Source: Kaistella faecalis
Lineage (GTDB): Bacteria; Bacteroidota; Bacteroidia; Flavobacteriales; Weeksellaceae
DNA length: 64,000 bases
Assembly: GCF_019195395.1 (NCBI RefSeq)
Contig: NZ_CP078067.1
Coordinates: 558,001-622,000 of the forward strand
Direction of reading: 5' to 3'
A model generated the notes under the pieces. That model saw nothing but the letters and a program-made list of their open reading frames with translations, searched no databases and was not told the origin of the DNA. The position numbers were made by a program, and so were the translations under genes. Positions 8,643-16,184 of this stretch are shown here, piece by piece; positions within the stretch are counted from its first letter, which is position 1, and every line of letters starts with the position of its first letter.

Positions 8643-10241
8643 ATGAAAAAACTTTTATTATTGGCAGCCTCTGCCGCAATAATGGTGACGGGCAACATCA
8701 GTGCTCAAGCACCTGTTCTGGGAACATCTTCAAATTTTGCACTCTTTTCCTCTAATGGTGCGGTAACGAACACCGGAATGTCGATCATCACCGGCAATGT
8801 AGGAACCAACAACGGATCTGCTACCAATTTCGGAAATGTTAATGGCGTAATGCACGATGCAGACGGCACCACCGCTATTGCTGCTGCTGATCTTATTATT
8901 GCGTACAATCAACTGAATGCTGCAGTTCCGAATTATTTTCCTGCAGCTTTATTAGGAAACGGTCAGACTTTAACCGCTGGAACCTATTCCATCGGTCAGA
9001 CCGCTTCTTTAAACAACACGCTGACTTTGGATGGCGGCGGAAATTCTAACTCGGTATTTATTTTCCAGATCGGCGGCGCTTTTTCTTCCAGCGCAAACGC
9101 ACAGGTTTTGCTGACGAACGGCGCTACGGCCTGTAATGTCTTCTGGAAAATTGAAGGTCTTGTAGATTTAGCCACCAACACTGCGATGAAAGGAACGATC
9201 GTTGCCAATAACGCAGCAATTATTTTGAGTACAGGAGTAACCCTGGAAGGTAGAGCTCTTTCTACTACGGGTGCAGTAACGGTTGATGGCATCACCATGG
9301 CTAAACCTTTAGGATGCGGCACGCCGGTTCTTACGGGACCATTGCAGCCCACTTTAAATTCAGTTGCCTGTTATACCGTATTTTCAGGAAACGGAGCGGT
9401 GACCAATACCGGAGTGTCATTTATCACCGGTGATGTAGGTACCAATGTGGGCCTTACCACAGGTTTTCAGGCTGAGAATGTTACAGGTACCATTCATGCT
9501 AACCCCGATGTTTCTACTGCCATTTGTGCAGCAGATCTAAACAATGTCTACACTTATTTAAACACGCTTCCGACCGATATCGAACTGCTTTATCCAGCAG
9601 CTTTCGGAAATGATCTCGTACTTACGCCCCATACCTATATTATGAATGCTGCTACCGTTTTGAACGGTACTGTATATCTTAATGCGCAGGGGAATGCAGA
9701 TGCTGTTTTTGTGATCAAAATTAACGGAGCATTATCTACGAGTACTTATGCAAAAGTAGTTTTGCAGAATGGTGCGCAGGCTAAAAACGTTTTCTGGAAA
9801 GTGGACGGAGCTATCAATCTGAATGATTATGCCGATTTTAAAGGAACGGTTATCGGAAACAACGGTGCAGTAATCATCAACACCGGCGTTAAAATCGAAG
9901 GCAGAGTGCTTAGCACAAGTGGTGGAATCAGTACGTTTGGTATTGAAGCTGTAATGACTCCCGGTTGTCTCGCTCTAAGTACCGCTTCTGCAGATTTCGG
10001 AAAGCAGGGTGCGAAGTTTTATCCTAACCCGTTTTCTTCTGTATTGAATGTTTCCATTGATGAAGTAAAAGGCGGTGCGAATCTTGTGATCTACAATGCT
10101 GCGGGTTCTAAAGTAGCGGAAAAAACACTGTCCAACAAGACTACATCAATCCCGATGACACTTCCGGCCGGCGTATATTTTTACCAACTGAAAGGTAAAA
10201 ACGGAGCTCAGCAAAGTGGAAAATTGATTGCAAAACCTTAA
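8643..10241 (+). CDS. Secreted ice-binding-like protein, two DUF3494 domains, T9SS sorting signal
   Basis: 532 aa. An N-terminal signal peptide (MKKLLLLAASAAIMVTG..., cleavage near AQA, residue ~23) precedes two tandem DUF3494 domains (~24-222 and ~230-437). Each begins with a FxxFSxNGAVTNTG-type strand and contains FWKI/FWKV, G-T-I/V-(I/V)-x-N-N and EGR(A/V)LST motifs typical of ice-binding beta-solenoids. Residues ~459-532 (FYPNPFSS ... GVYFYQL) form a type A T9SS sorting domain, so the protein is predicted to be exported and held at or released from the surface. Such proteins bind ice or inhibit recrystallisation in cold-adapted bacteria; some homologues act in adhesion. Two tandem domains are less common than one. 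It is a single-gene unit between a -7 box and a terminator. Confidence 0.92.
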   Translation: MKKLLLLAASAAIMVTGNISAQAPVLGTSSNFALFSSNGAVTNTGMSIITGNVGTNNGSATNFGNVNGVMHDADGTTAIAAADLIIAYNQLNAAVPNYFPAALLGNGQTLTAGTYSIGQTASLNNTLTLDGGGNSNSVFIFQIGGAFSSSANAQVLLTNGATACNVFWKIEGLVDLATNTAMKGTIVANNAAIILSTGVTLEGRALSTTGAVTVDGITMAKPLGCGTPVLTGPLQPTLNSVACYTVFSGNGAVTNTGVSFITGDVGTNVGLTTGFQAENVTGTIHANPDVSTAICAADLNNVYTYLNTLPTDIELLYPAAFGNDLVLTPHTYIMNAATVLNGTVYLNAQGNADAVFVIKINGALSTSTYAKVVLQNGAQAKNVFWKVDGAINLNDYADFKGTVIGNNGAVIINTGVKIEGRVLSTSGGISTFGIEAVMTPGCLALSTASADFGKQGAKFYPNPFSSVLNVSIDEVKGGANLVIYNAAGSKVAEKTLSNKTTSIPMTLPAGVYFYQLKGKNGAQQSGKLIAKP

Positions 10242-10259
10242 TAAAAATGTTATTTCACG

Positions 10260-10290
10260 AACTCTGCCATTAGGCAGAGTTTTTTTTTAC
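10260..10290 (+). terminator. Hairpin terminator after the ice-binding protein gene
   Basis: A 9-bp stem (10260-10268 with 10273-10281) with a 4-nt loop is followed by a run of nine T. It starts 18 nt after the stop codon. Confidence 0.9.
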
Positions 10291-10660
10291 ATTTTTTTAG
10301 TTTTTCTTAGTAGTGAATCGCAGCAATTTTGTTATTCTTTTAAAAGTCTTTGACTTTTTTGTGATCATATATTCCAATTTTCACCTTAAACTAGTTCTTA
10401 AGACATAACTATCTTTAAGGCTGTTGTTTTACAACTCTATATGTAATCTTTATTCCAATGCATTTTCGGATGAAAATCGTTATTAGAAATTTTCTGATCG
10501 CTATTCATGATCTTTTTTAAAAGTGCTGAGATTGATAGATGTTTTCTTGAATCCATAATCCGGTAGTGTAAATAATAGTGAACTTTAAATTTCGCTGACA
10601 CCTCTTTTCTTTAGTTTTATGAGCATTTTTTAGTTGCACTGCATCGTAGTAGATCGCCCT
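10291..10660. other. Non-coding stretch without recognisable genes
   Basis: About 370 bp of A/T-rich DNA between the ice-binding protein terminator and the first REP-like repeat. No frame shows protein-like composition or a convincing start. The whole gene-free interval runs to 11304; the repeats in it are listed separately. Confidence 0.6.
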
Positions 10661-10692
10661 GCTACCGCACGATTGTATCGTGTGGTCATAAA
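10661..10692. repeat. REP-like palindromic repeat, copy 1
   Basis: This 32-bp unit is identical to 10813-10844. Its core CACGAT-TGT-ATCGTG (10669-10683) is a perfect 6-bp palindrome with a 3-nt loop. It ends in GTGGTCATAAA. The form fits repetitive extragenic palindromes. Confidence 0.8.
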
Positions 10693-10812
10693 GTAATAAA
10701 AAAGCCAGCTTTTACGGGTTGGACTTTGCCGCTATACCAAAAGGCGAATAAACGAATAACACCTCTACCTTAATCTTCCAAAACAGGTGCCTGCCGGACA
10801 ACTTCACTCCCC

Positions 10813-10869
10813 GCTACCGCACGATTGTATCGTGTGGTCATAAACCAGATCTCGCGGATTTGCAATCCG
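10813..10869. repeat. REP-like palindromic repeat, copy 2, with adjacent second hairpin
   Basis: The first 32 bp repeat copy 1 exactly. Directly after it, CGGATT-TGC-AATCCG (10855-10869) forms a second hairpin. Paired hairpins of this kind are typical of REP/BIME-type elements. Confidence 0.75.
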
Positions 10870-11014
10870 TGCCCTAGCATCGGAATATCATGTCGAACCA
10901 TTCGATAGGTCTTTCTACACAGATCGAAAATCTTCAGTATTCTCCACATCAGTTCCGAATCCCACAACTCAGGAACTCAAAAACTCCAAAACTCAACAAC
11001 TAAAATCTCCTGCT

Positions 11015-11038
11015 GCGCGAAGTGTCCTCACTTCGTGC
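11015..11038. repeat. REP-like hairpin
   Basis: A 10-bp stem with one G-T pair (11015-11024 with 11029-11038) closes a TCCT loop. The GAAGTGTCC block also occurs near 15011, linking it to the REP-like element at 15022. The rest of 11039-11304 shows nothing recognisable. Confidence 0.55.
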
Positions 11039-11304
11039 CTTTGTTGGCCAAGTGTATCACTCTGCCCTCTCCCACTCGGACACTAAAATCGATAAGAATG
11101 ATCAGACTCCTTTTGCCCCCTTTTGATTGCCTTTCCCCATCAAAATCTTTTGTCACTTTTGTGGTTAAATCACTTCATTGTCCACTGGGTAAAGAGTCTT
11201 CGTTTGATCTTCCACTGGCTCCACCTCCCTGAATACGCAATGGGTCGCATCTTCTCAAAACAGGAAAACGCAGGAACACCACCGCTTAAAAACTCCGCGT
11301 CCTA

Positions 11305-12228
11305 CTACACTCCCCTCCCATACTGCTGGGCCGCCGCACGCAGGTCACGCTCAATCTCAGCTCTCAAAGTTGGTGGCGACAAAACTTCTACGCGCTGACC
11401 ATGAGACAAAATTTCCTGTCTGAAATCATAAGTCGGCACAAGATAATAAGAGAATAAAGTTCTTCCGTTTTCTTCCTTTACAACCCGTTGTGAATGATGA
11501 AGGGGAAGCGATTTGATATAATTTCCCTGCTCCCGGTCAAAAGACAAAATAATATCTGACGGCTTTTCTCCATTAGGTGCGATAATGCCAAAGCTTTGAC
11601 TAAACGCAGTCCGCGGATCAAACTGCTCCTTTTTAAAACTGCTGTTTTTAATTTCAAAATCCGAAATGCGGTCTAATGCAAAAGTTTTGATAAACAGATT
11701 TTCAGATTTGAATTCATTAGCCAGAAGGTACCATCGGTGGTGAAATTCTTTCAGCGCATAAGGTTCAACGACACGCTCAGATTTATCACTCGTCCAGTAT
11801 TTTTCATAAGTAAAGCTGATCACTTTTGAGTTCTGTATCGCGTGAATAATTCCGTTCAGCAGGTTTAAGCCCCGGGATTTCCTGGGTTCAAAGATCATAA
11901 TGTCAGAATTGCTTTTGGCTTCACGGTAGGCTTCAACCAACAGCAGATTGTCAAATACGGATTCCTCAGCGTTGGTAAGTTCTTCTTCAGCGATATAATA
12001 CACATCCCGGGAGCGCCGGTAAGAAATTTGAATGCCTGCTACTTTCAAAATAGCTTTTTTATCCCGCTGAAAAGTACGTTCTGTGAATTTCAGTTCACCG
12101 AGGTCCTTTTCTTCAAATTTTCTTTCCAGGTAAGCCTTTGTCTCCCGATAACTTGCCCCTTTATCTTTTCTTCCTCTTAAATATTCCTGAATATACTGCA
12201 TACGCAGCATCTGTTCTTCTTTTGCCAT
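11305..12228 (-). CDS. WYL-domain transcriptional regulator
   Basis: 307 aa. The N-terminal ~80 residues form a winged-HTH-like region. The WYL domain spans ~125-230 and contains the name-giving motif in HHRWYLLANE (W166-Y167-L168), followed by FALDRISDFEI. The C-terminal extension (PTYDFRQEILSHGQRVEVLSP) is the usual WCX region. WYL proteins sense ligands, often nucleic-acid derivatives, and regulate defence or DNA-repair genes; the target here is unknown. The gene lies 12 bp downstream of a gene disrupted by a stop codon on the same strand and was probably co-transcribed with it. Confidence 0.92.
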   Translation of the reverse strand: MAKEEQMLRMQYIQEYLRGRKDKGASYRETKAYLERKFEEKDLGELKFTERTFQRDKKAILKVAGIQISYRRSRDVYYIAEEELTNAEESVFDNLLLVEAYREAKSNSDIMIFEPRKSRGLNLLNGIIHAIQNSKVISFTYEKYWTSDKSERVVEPYALKEFHHRWYLLANEFKSENLFIKTFALDRISDFEIKNSSFKKEQFDPRTAFSQSFGIIAPNGEKPSDIILSFDREQGNYIKSLPLHHSQRVVKEENGRTLFSYYLVPTYDFRQEILSHGQRVEVLSPPTLRAEIERDLRAAAQQYGRGV

Positions 12229-12240
12229 AATATTTCCTTT

Positions 12241-12714
12241 TTATATTTTTTGCGTAAAAAACTGATAACTGGCTTCTATAGTAATCCAGACATCATCAAT
12301 AGCCAAAATATCTTCTAGCCTAAAATCAGTATGAAACATCAGACAGTGCATAAGATAACCGAAATGAAGGTCTTTCAGTTCTCCTGTAGTCATCCATTGC
12401 CATTCGTTCCAGTTGGTATTGAAAAATTCGTCATCAAGATGTGTCATCATATAACCTATTTCAGATCCTGTGATAAAAGGATCACCAACTTCTACACCCT
12501 TTGTCCATCAGAAATTTTCATTATAACTGAAAACATTTGCAGTAACATCTAATTCAAAATCATCAATAATGCATTGATTCTTAAGAGTTAACATTTCCAG
12601 CGTAAGTTTTAATAAATAATTTCGTACTCTGATTTCCTCAGTGCGAATTTTGTCATTGATCTCACAAAACTTCTTTTTATCTTTTTTGGAAATGCTGCTC
12701 ATTAGTTCTATCAA
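12241..12714 (-). pseudogene. Hypothetical gene interrupted by one in-frame TGA
   Basis: One reading frame runs from ATG 12714 to the stop at 12241, broken only by a TGA at 12508-12510. The upstream part encodes 68 residues (MIELMSSISKKDKKKF...). After the TGA the frame continues WTKGVEVGDPF and then MMTHLDDEFF to the end, about 157 codons in all. Removing the single stop restores a continuous protein with similar composition on both sides, so a recent nonsense mutation or sequencing error is the simplest reading. Two separate small proteins (68 and 69 aa) are less likely. The family is not recognised. It precedes the WYL regulator gene. Confidence 0.6.
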
Positions 12715-12773
12715 ATATTACTAAGCAAATATAAACTACTTGAACGACACAATAGGTCGCTTTAGTAGCATAT

Positions 12774-12929
12774 ATGGAACGCAATACGGAAACCGAAGAA
12801 ATCAGCGGTATGCTCTCAGTTTTTCTTTTAAGTCAACACAGTTTTCTTTATCATCTTATCCTTATTATTTGCGGAGTTCTAAATTATTGCTACTGGAAGA
12901 AAAGAGAAATTACATCATCAATTAGTTGA
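12774..12929 (+). CDS. Possible 51-aa single-pass membrane peptide
   Basis: ATG 12774 opens a 51-aa frame: a charged N-terminus (MERNTETEEISGM), a hydrophobic stretch that could cross the membrane (FLYHLILIICGVLNYCYW) and a basic tail (KKREI). The stop TGA is immediately followed by the ATG of the next frame (12930). No clear promoter or ribosome site was found, and short hydrophobic frames occur by chance, so confidence is low. Confidence 0.25.
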   Translation: MERNTETEEISGMLSVFLLSQHSFLYHLILIICGVLNYCYWKKREITSSIS

Positions 12930-13511
12930 ATGACTTCCTTTGTCCGTAATCGTTCTTTACTTTACAAAATGGAAGAATTTAAAATTGAACATGCTGATAA
13001 TGAAATAATGTATTACAAAAGATTGGGTCGGCAGATTTTTGATGACGTTTTTCTGTTAGAAGCCGGTACACAGTTTATTTTAATCAACCAGTTTTTTCAG
13101 CTCTTGACACATAAGTCTTACGATGAAGTTAAGCCGGCCTTTAAGAACCATTTTTGGGGAAAGACCAGAGACAGATGGTATTTATATGATCTGGAAAGCC
13201 ATACAACTACACATATCCACTTTTCAGTGGTTAATACCTTTGTAATGAGCTATGCAAATGTAAGTTTTGATGGCATTTCCTATGGTTTCATTAACCGCAG
13301 TTGCGAAATGATAATTCCTCCTAAATATGGCCCTGGTTCTTATTTGGGAGCAAATTATTTTTTAGTTTCTAAAGGAAATGAGTTTGGCGTCATCGATATC
13401 CATGATCACATAATCATACCTTTTGTGGTCGGAACGCCCCCCACTTTTACGCAGGTCATAAACCATGTTCTTAATAACAGAAAGCCATTGAAAGAATGGC
13501 TTCAGTTATAG
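12930..13511 (+). CDS. WG-repeat-like protein of unknown function
   Basis: 193 aa from ATG 12930; an internal ATG at 12969 (MEEFKIEHAD) gives 180 aa and may be the real start, since the first 13 residues are unusually basic. The C-terminal half contains two WG/KWG-like units: YGFINRSCEMIIPPKYG and FGVIDIHDHIIIPF. These fit the pattern G-(F/V)-I-(N/D)-x6-IIPP. No signal peptide is seen. WG-repeat proteins are common in Bacteroidota and mostly uncharacterised. It lies alone between divergent and convergent neighbours. Confidence 0.65.
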   Translation: MTSFVRNRSLLYKMEEFKIEHADNEIMYYKRLGRQIFDDVFLLEAGTQFILINQFFQLLTHKSYDEVKPAFKNHFWGKTRDRWYLYDLESHTTTHIHFSVVNTFVMSYANVSFDGISYGFINRSCEMIIPPKYGPGSYLGANYFLVSKGNEFGVIDIHDHIIIPFVVGTPPTFTQVINHVLNNRKPLKEWLQL

Positions 13512-13600
13512 CGGAAATCCACCAATTAGGAATATCATGTACACCTTCGAGAGGTTTTCCATTTACGATGTTGGAGAAGAATAACAGATGTGAATTTTAT

Positions 13601-14317
13601 TTAAATTTTATTTCTATATTTTGAATTCCAAAGAAGAACATTCTGACTTATTGAATCACAGTATACAGAGTCCTTAATCGTGTATTGACCTGGATGATAC
13701 GCCTCAAAAATAATTAGATCTTCATTGTAATAAATACGGTTTCTCGCTGTGTTTGAAATCGATCTCATATTATCATAAGCTTCTCCATATATTTCTTCGA
13801 AAATATTGTCTAGAATATCAAACGTTCCTCCGCAAATGATAACATTTGGTTCAAAAAGAGCAATCTGTCTTTTTAATATGTCGTTTTCAGAACTGTATTT
13901 TTTAACTTCATTATAATTTGCTTTGGCACCTCCAGGAAGTTTTTTTGCATTAATATATGCAATGTTTTTGATTATTTCAGTTATTTCGTACTCCTCCCTA
14001 ATATCTGGCGTGTTTTTCCAGTTAGTTTGGTTAAAAATTCCATACAGAGTATAAATGATCGGTATGAAAGTATTCCCCCATCCCGTTTCATCTTCTAATT
14101 TGCTTCTTAAGTTATTTAGTACATCAATCATACTCCAAGCATGATTATCTCCTTCACTATTAACTTCCTTGTTAATCCATAATATTTTAATATCACTCTT
14201 AAAGTACCTATCAATATCAACTATACCATCAGTAATTGGTGTGCAGTTAATCCCTTCTAGGTTTCCAATCTCTGTTATTAAATTTTCATGTTCCTTCCTT
14301 AAATTTTCAACATCCAT
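13601..14317 (-). CDS. Unknown protein, possibly uracil-DNA-glycosylase-like fold
   Basis: 238 aa. The motifs KILWINKEVNS near the N-terminus, FEPNVIICGGTFD in the middle and EAYHPGQ near the C-terminus fall in the order seen in the uracil-DNA glycosylase superfamily (product motif, central strand, HPS-type loop). The match is partial and made by eye. No signal peptide or membrane segment is present. A -7 box (TACTTTTG) lies at 14332-14339, so it has its own promoter although another gene ends 36 bp upstream on the same strand. Confidence 0.55.
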   Translation of the reverse strand: MDVENLRKEHENLITEIGNLEGINCTPITDGIVDIDRYFKSDIKILWINKEVNSEGDNHAWSMIDVLNNLRSKLEDETGWGNTFIPIIYTLYGIFNQTNWKNTPDIREEYEITEIIKNIAYINAKKLPGGAKANYNEVKKYSSENDILKRQIALFEPNVIICGGTFDILDNIFEEIYGEAYDNMRSISNTARNRIYYNEDLIIFEAYHPGQYTIKDSVYCDSISQNVLLWNSKYRNKI

Positions 14318-14331
14318 GTCTTTGTTTTTTT

Positions 14332-14339
14332 CAAAAGTA
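14332..14339 (-). promoter_or_regulatory. -7 box (TACTTTTG) upstream of the 14317 gene
   Basis: On the minus strand this octamer matches TAnnTTTG and lies 14 nt before the ATG at 14317. A TTTA at about the -33 position (17-nt spacer) is a weak partner. Confidence 0.45.
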
Positions 14340-14353
14340 CTTGTTTTTTTTGA

Positions 14354-14932
14354 TCAGTAAATTATGATCTCAAATTTATTTTTGACAGAAGAGTTTAATA
14401 ATTCCATAAGTTTATAATCAGAGCAGTTTTGCAAAATACTGCTGTAAATATCCATTACCATTCTTATAGTTGTTTCAATGGAACTTTCTTTATTCTTCTC
14501 GTTAATTACTATTCTATCAATAACCTTATCCCGGAAAAATTGATTACTGTCTTGGTCAAGATGAATCCTGTAAACAGTTTCATATTTCAGAAGATCTTCA
14601 AAGATGTGGTTGACCTCTACAGTTATCATATTTCGCTGGTGCAGTTCATCAATAACTACAGCTAAGAAAATAAAATGAAGAATGATTGGTTGCTCCTCCT
14701 GAACCACTCTGTAAACACCGCTCCTTTCCTCGAGAATAAGTGGGCCACAAAGGGTACACTCGTCAGCACTCTGCTTCGCAGCATGAATTAAGTTGTTAGT
14801 AAATCGTTCCGCTACGGAGAGAACATTATTTTCGCATCCCTTCCAACCTTTCGAATTCAAACATTCAGCCCTGAGGTAAATTTGCTTATCCTTCATCACC
14901 TCCCGTAATGTCATTTTTTTTGATGTTTTCAT
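14354..14932 (-). CDS. Hypothetical protein
   Basis: 192 aa from the ATG at 14932 (MKTSKKMTLREVMKDKQ). The frame extends to 14971, but a -7 box lies inside that extension (14947-14954), which favours the shorter start. Four cysteines in two pairs (AECLNSKGWKGC and ECTLCGP) could bind a metal. The remainder is soluble and mostly helical, with a C-terminal FEIIIY. The family is not recognised. The next gene on this strand starts 36 bp downstream. Confidence 0.55.
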   Translation of the reverse strand: MKTSKKMTLREVMKDKQIYLRAECLNSKGWKGCENNVLSVAERFTNNLIHAAKQSADECTLCGPLILEERSGVYRVVQEEQPIILHFIFLAVVIDELHQRNMITVEVNHIFEDLLKYETVYRIHLDQDSNQFFRDKVIDRIVINEKNKESSIETTIRMVMDIYSSILQNCSDYKLMELLNSSVKNKFEIIIY

Positions 14933-14946
14933 GATAGATATTTCAT

Positions 14947-14954
14947 CAAAAGTA
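14947..14954 (-). promoter_or_regulatory. -7 box (TACTTTTG) upstream of the 14932 gene
   Basis: Minus-strand TACTTTTG matches TAnnTTTG and lies 14 nt upstream of the chosen ATG. It has the same sequence and the same distance to the ATG as the box at 14332. Confidence 0.45.
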
Positions 14955-15021
14955 AAAAAGTCAAAAGTCAAAAGATGTCCGTGTGAGAATAATTGAATAC
15001 CTCGCTGCTAGAAGTGTCCCG

Positions 15022-15074
15022 GCAGCCGCACGAAATGCAAATTCGACGAAGTCAATCCTTTCGCGTGGCATAAA
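15022..15074. repeat. REP-like element, divergent copy
   Basis: The left arm GCAGCCGCACGAAA and right arm TTTCGCGTGGCATAAA form an imperfect stem. Both ends resemble the 10661 and 10813 copies (GCTACCGCACGA and GTGGTCATAAA) with a different stem and a longer loop. It abuts the stop codon of the next gene and may act as its terminator. Confidence 0.5.
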
Positions 15075-15788
15075 TTAAATATTGATTCGCCGAAACCAGC
15101 ACCTCCCCGAATACCCCACTACCACTGCCGTCTTTCCGCGCAGCAGGAAACCATCTGCATCATAAAACCGGATCAGCGCAAATTTCAGATAATGCGCTTG
15201 CACAGACTCAAATCCCTCCTCCTCAGCAATAAAAAACTCAGTACACGGAAGCGAAACCTCAAAAACAAAATCCTGAAACTCCAGCGGATCCTGCCCCTCA
15301 TCAGGATCAATAAACCGTAGCGTAACCACCGCTTTCGTACTACGTGCAGGAATACGGTCAAAAAACAGTGTCCGCTTTTCATAATCATAGCGGCATCGTT
15401 TTCCGTCACCAGTGTTCCATACAAAATCGTCAAGGATTTTCCCGCTTTCAGCATGCTGCAGCCCAAGTTGCACCGTCCGCTCCCCCTTGGAAGATACGGG
15501 ATCCAGCTTCATAAGGTCGTGAAGCATCTTCGCCACTCTCCCATGAAGAATCGGATCACGGAAATCCTTTACAAAAGGCTGGAGAGCCCGCCGCAGTTTT
15601 GCACCAAATTTTGAACAGCGCCCGAATTCAGAGGCGTTTTTTCTTACATTCACATATTTTTCATCTTTCAGGATCTTTTCTCCGTCAAACCCACCCGGTT
15701 TCCGCACGATAATTTTGCCGTTCATTTTATAAAACGAAAGCCCATCCATCTTTCCCTTAAATTTAAGAATACCTATAAGCTCTGCCAT
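15075..15788 (-). CDS. Hypothetical protein of a Chryseobacterium-type family
   Basis: 237 aa from ATG 15788 (MAELIGILKFKGKMDGLSFY). The frame reaches back to 15851, but a -7 box (15813-15820) lies inside that extension, so the MAEL start is preferred. The N-terminus continues KMNGKIIVRKPGG, a pattern I associate with a family of uncharacterised flavobacterial proteins. The middle is basic and helical; the C-terminal half is beta-rich and ends GYSGRCWFRRINI. No signal peptide is present, and the function is unknown. Confidence 0.7.
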   Translation of the reverse strand: MAELIGILKFKGKMDGLSFYKMNGKIIVRKPGGFDGEKILKDEKYVNVRKNASEFGRCSKFGAKLRRALQPFVKDFRDPILHGRVAKMLHDLMKLDPVSSKGERTVQLGLQHAESGKILDDFVWNTGDGKRCRYDYEKRTLFFDRIPARSTKAVVTLRFIDPDEGQDPLEFQDFVFEVSLPCTEFFIAEEEGFESVQAHYLKFALIRFYDADGFLLRGKTAVVVGYSGRCWFRRINI

Positions 15789-15812
15789 ATTATTGATAAT
15801 TTTAGTGATACT

Positions 15813-15820
15813 CAAAGATA
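15813..15820 (-). promoter_or_regulatory. -7 box (TATCTTTG) upstream of the 15788 gene
   Basis: Minus-strand TATCTTTG is a full match to TAnnTTTG, 24 nt from the ATG. No TTTG is seen at -33; instead an 11-bp tandem repeat begins there. Confidence 0.6.
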
Positions 15821-15835
15821 ATAAATATATTATAT

Positions 15836-15875
15836 AGTATGGATACAGCATGAATACAGTATGGATATAGTATGC
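15836..15875. repeat. 11-bp tandem repeat upstream of a promoter
   Basis: Units AGTATGGATAC, AGCATGAATAC, AGTATGGATAT and a partial AGTATGC follow each other with an exact 11-bp period. Relative to the -7 box on the minus strand they cover roughly -30 to -70. The period is close to one helical turn. Confidence 0.75.
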
Positions 15876-16152
15876 TTAAGGGTACGTCTCCCTTAACCGT
15901 TCCAGGCGCTTATTTAAGGATAAAGGCCGTGCCTGGGAAGTTCAGTAAAAAGCTTTAGAATGCAGTATAAACCGGGAAAAGATGTTTGCCGGATAAATTT
16001 CTAAGAAAATGGCTTAGCTTCGGTCGATAAAAATTCATGAAGAAAAGAAACATACCGACCTCCGGTCTATTGCAGGAAAAGTTTTCCTGAAGAATGAGTC
16101 CTATACGTCCACTACTTACCCCGCAGGAATTTTCTGTTCAGGGCACAAAAAA
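15876..16152. other. Non-coding stretch with two small inverted repeats
   Basis: Part of a ~330-bp interval without a gene. It contains TTAAGGG/CCCTTAA (15876-15896) and CCAGGC/GCCTGG (15902-15936). An open frame near 16030-16140 lacks a start codon and is probably chance. Nothing else was recognised. Confidence 0.5.
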
Positions 16153-16180
16153 AAATTCCGCAACGGGTGTTGCGGAATTT
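16153..16180 (-). terminator. Terminator of the tRNA gene
   Basis: A perfect 12-bp stem (16153-16164 with 16169-16180) and a 4-nt loop are followed on the minus strand by a long T run. It lies directly 3' of the tRNA. Confidence 0.9.
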
Positions 16181-16184
16181 CAAG

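Noticed and set aside
10558-10640. Possible insertion-sequence end (GGTAGTGTAAATAATAG ...)
   Set aside because: The words resemble IS terminal repeats, but no partner end, transposase fragment or target duplication was found nearby.
10661-10869. CRISPR array
   Set aside because: Only two identical 32-bp units, 120 bp apart, with no regular spacers and no cas genes; the palindromic form fits REP elements.
12508-12510. TGA read as selenocysteine
   Set aside because: No SECIS-like hairpin was seen directly after the TGA and the family is unknown; a nonsense mutation or sequencing error is simpler.
12740-12925. 61-aa plus-strand frame (MNDTIGRFSSIYGTQ...)
   Set aside because: It overlaps the better 51-aa frame at 12774-12929, has Ser/Tyr-rich composition without protein-like pattern, and lacks a promoter or ribosome site.
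16030-16140. Open frame without start codon (IKIHEEKKHTDLRSI...)
   Set aside because: No start codon, no family resemblance, and it continues into the antisense of a tRNA; probably chance.
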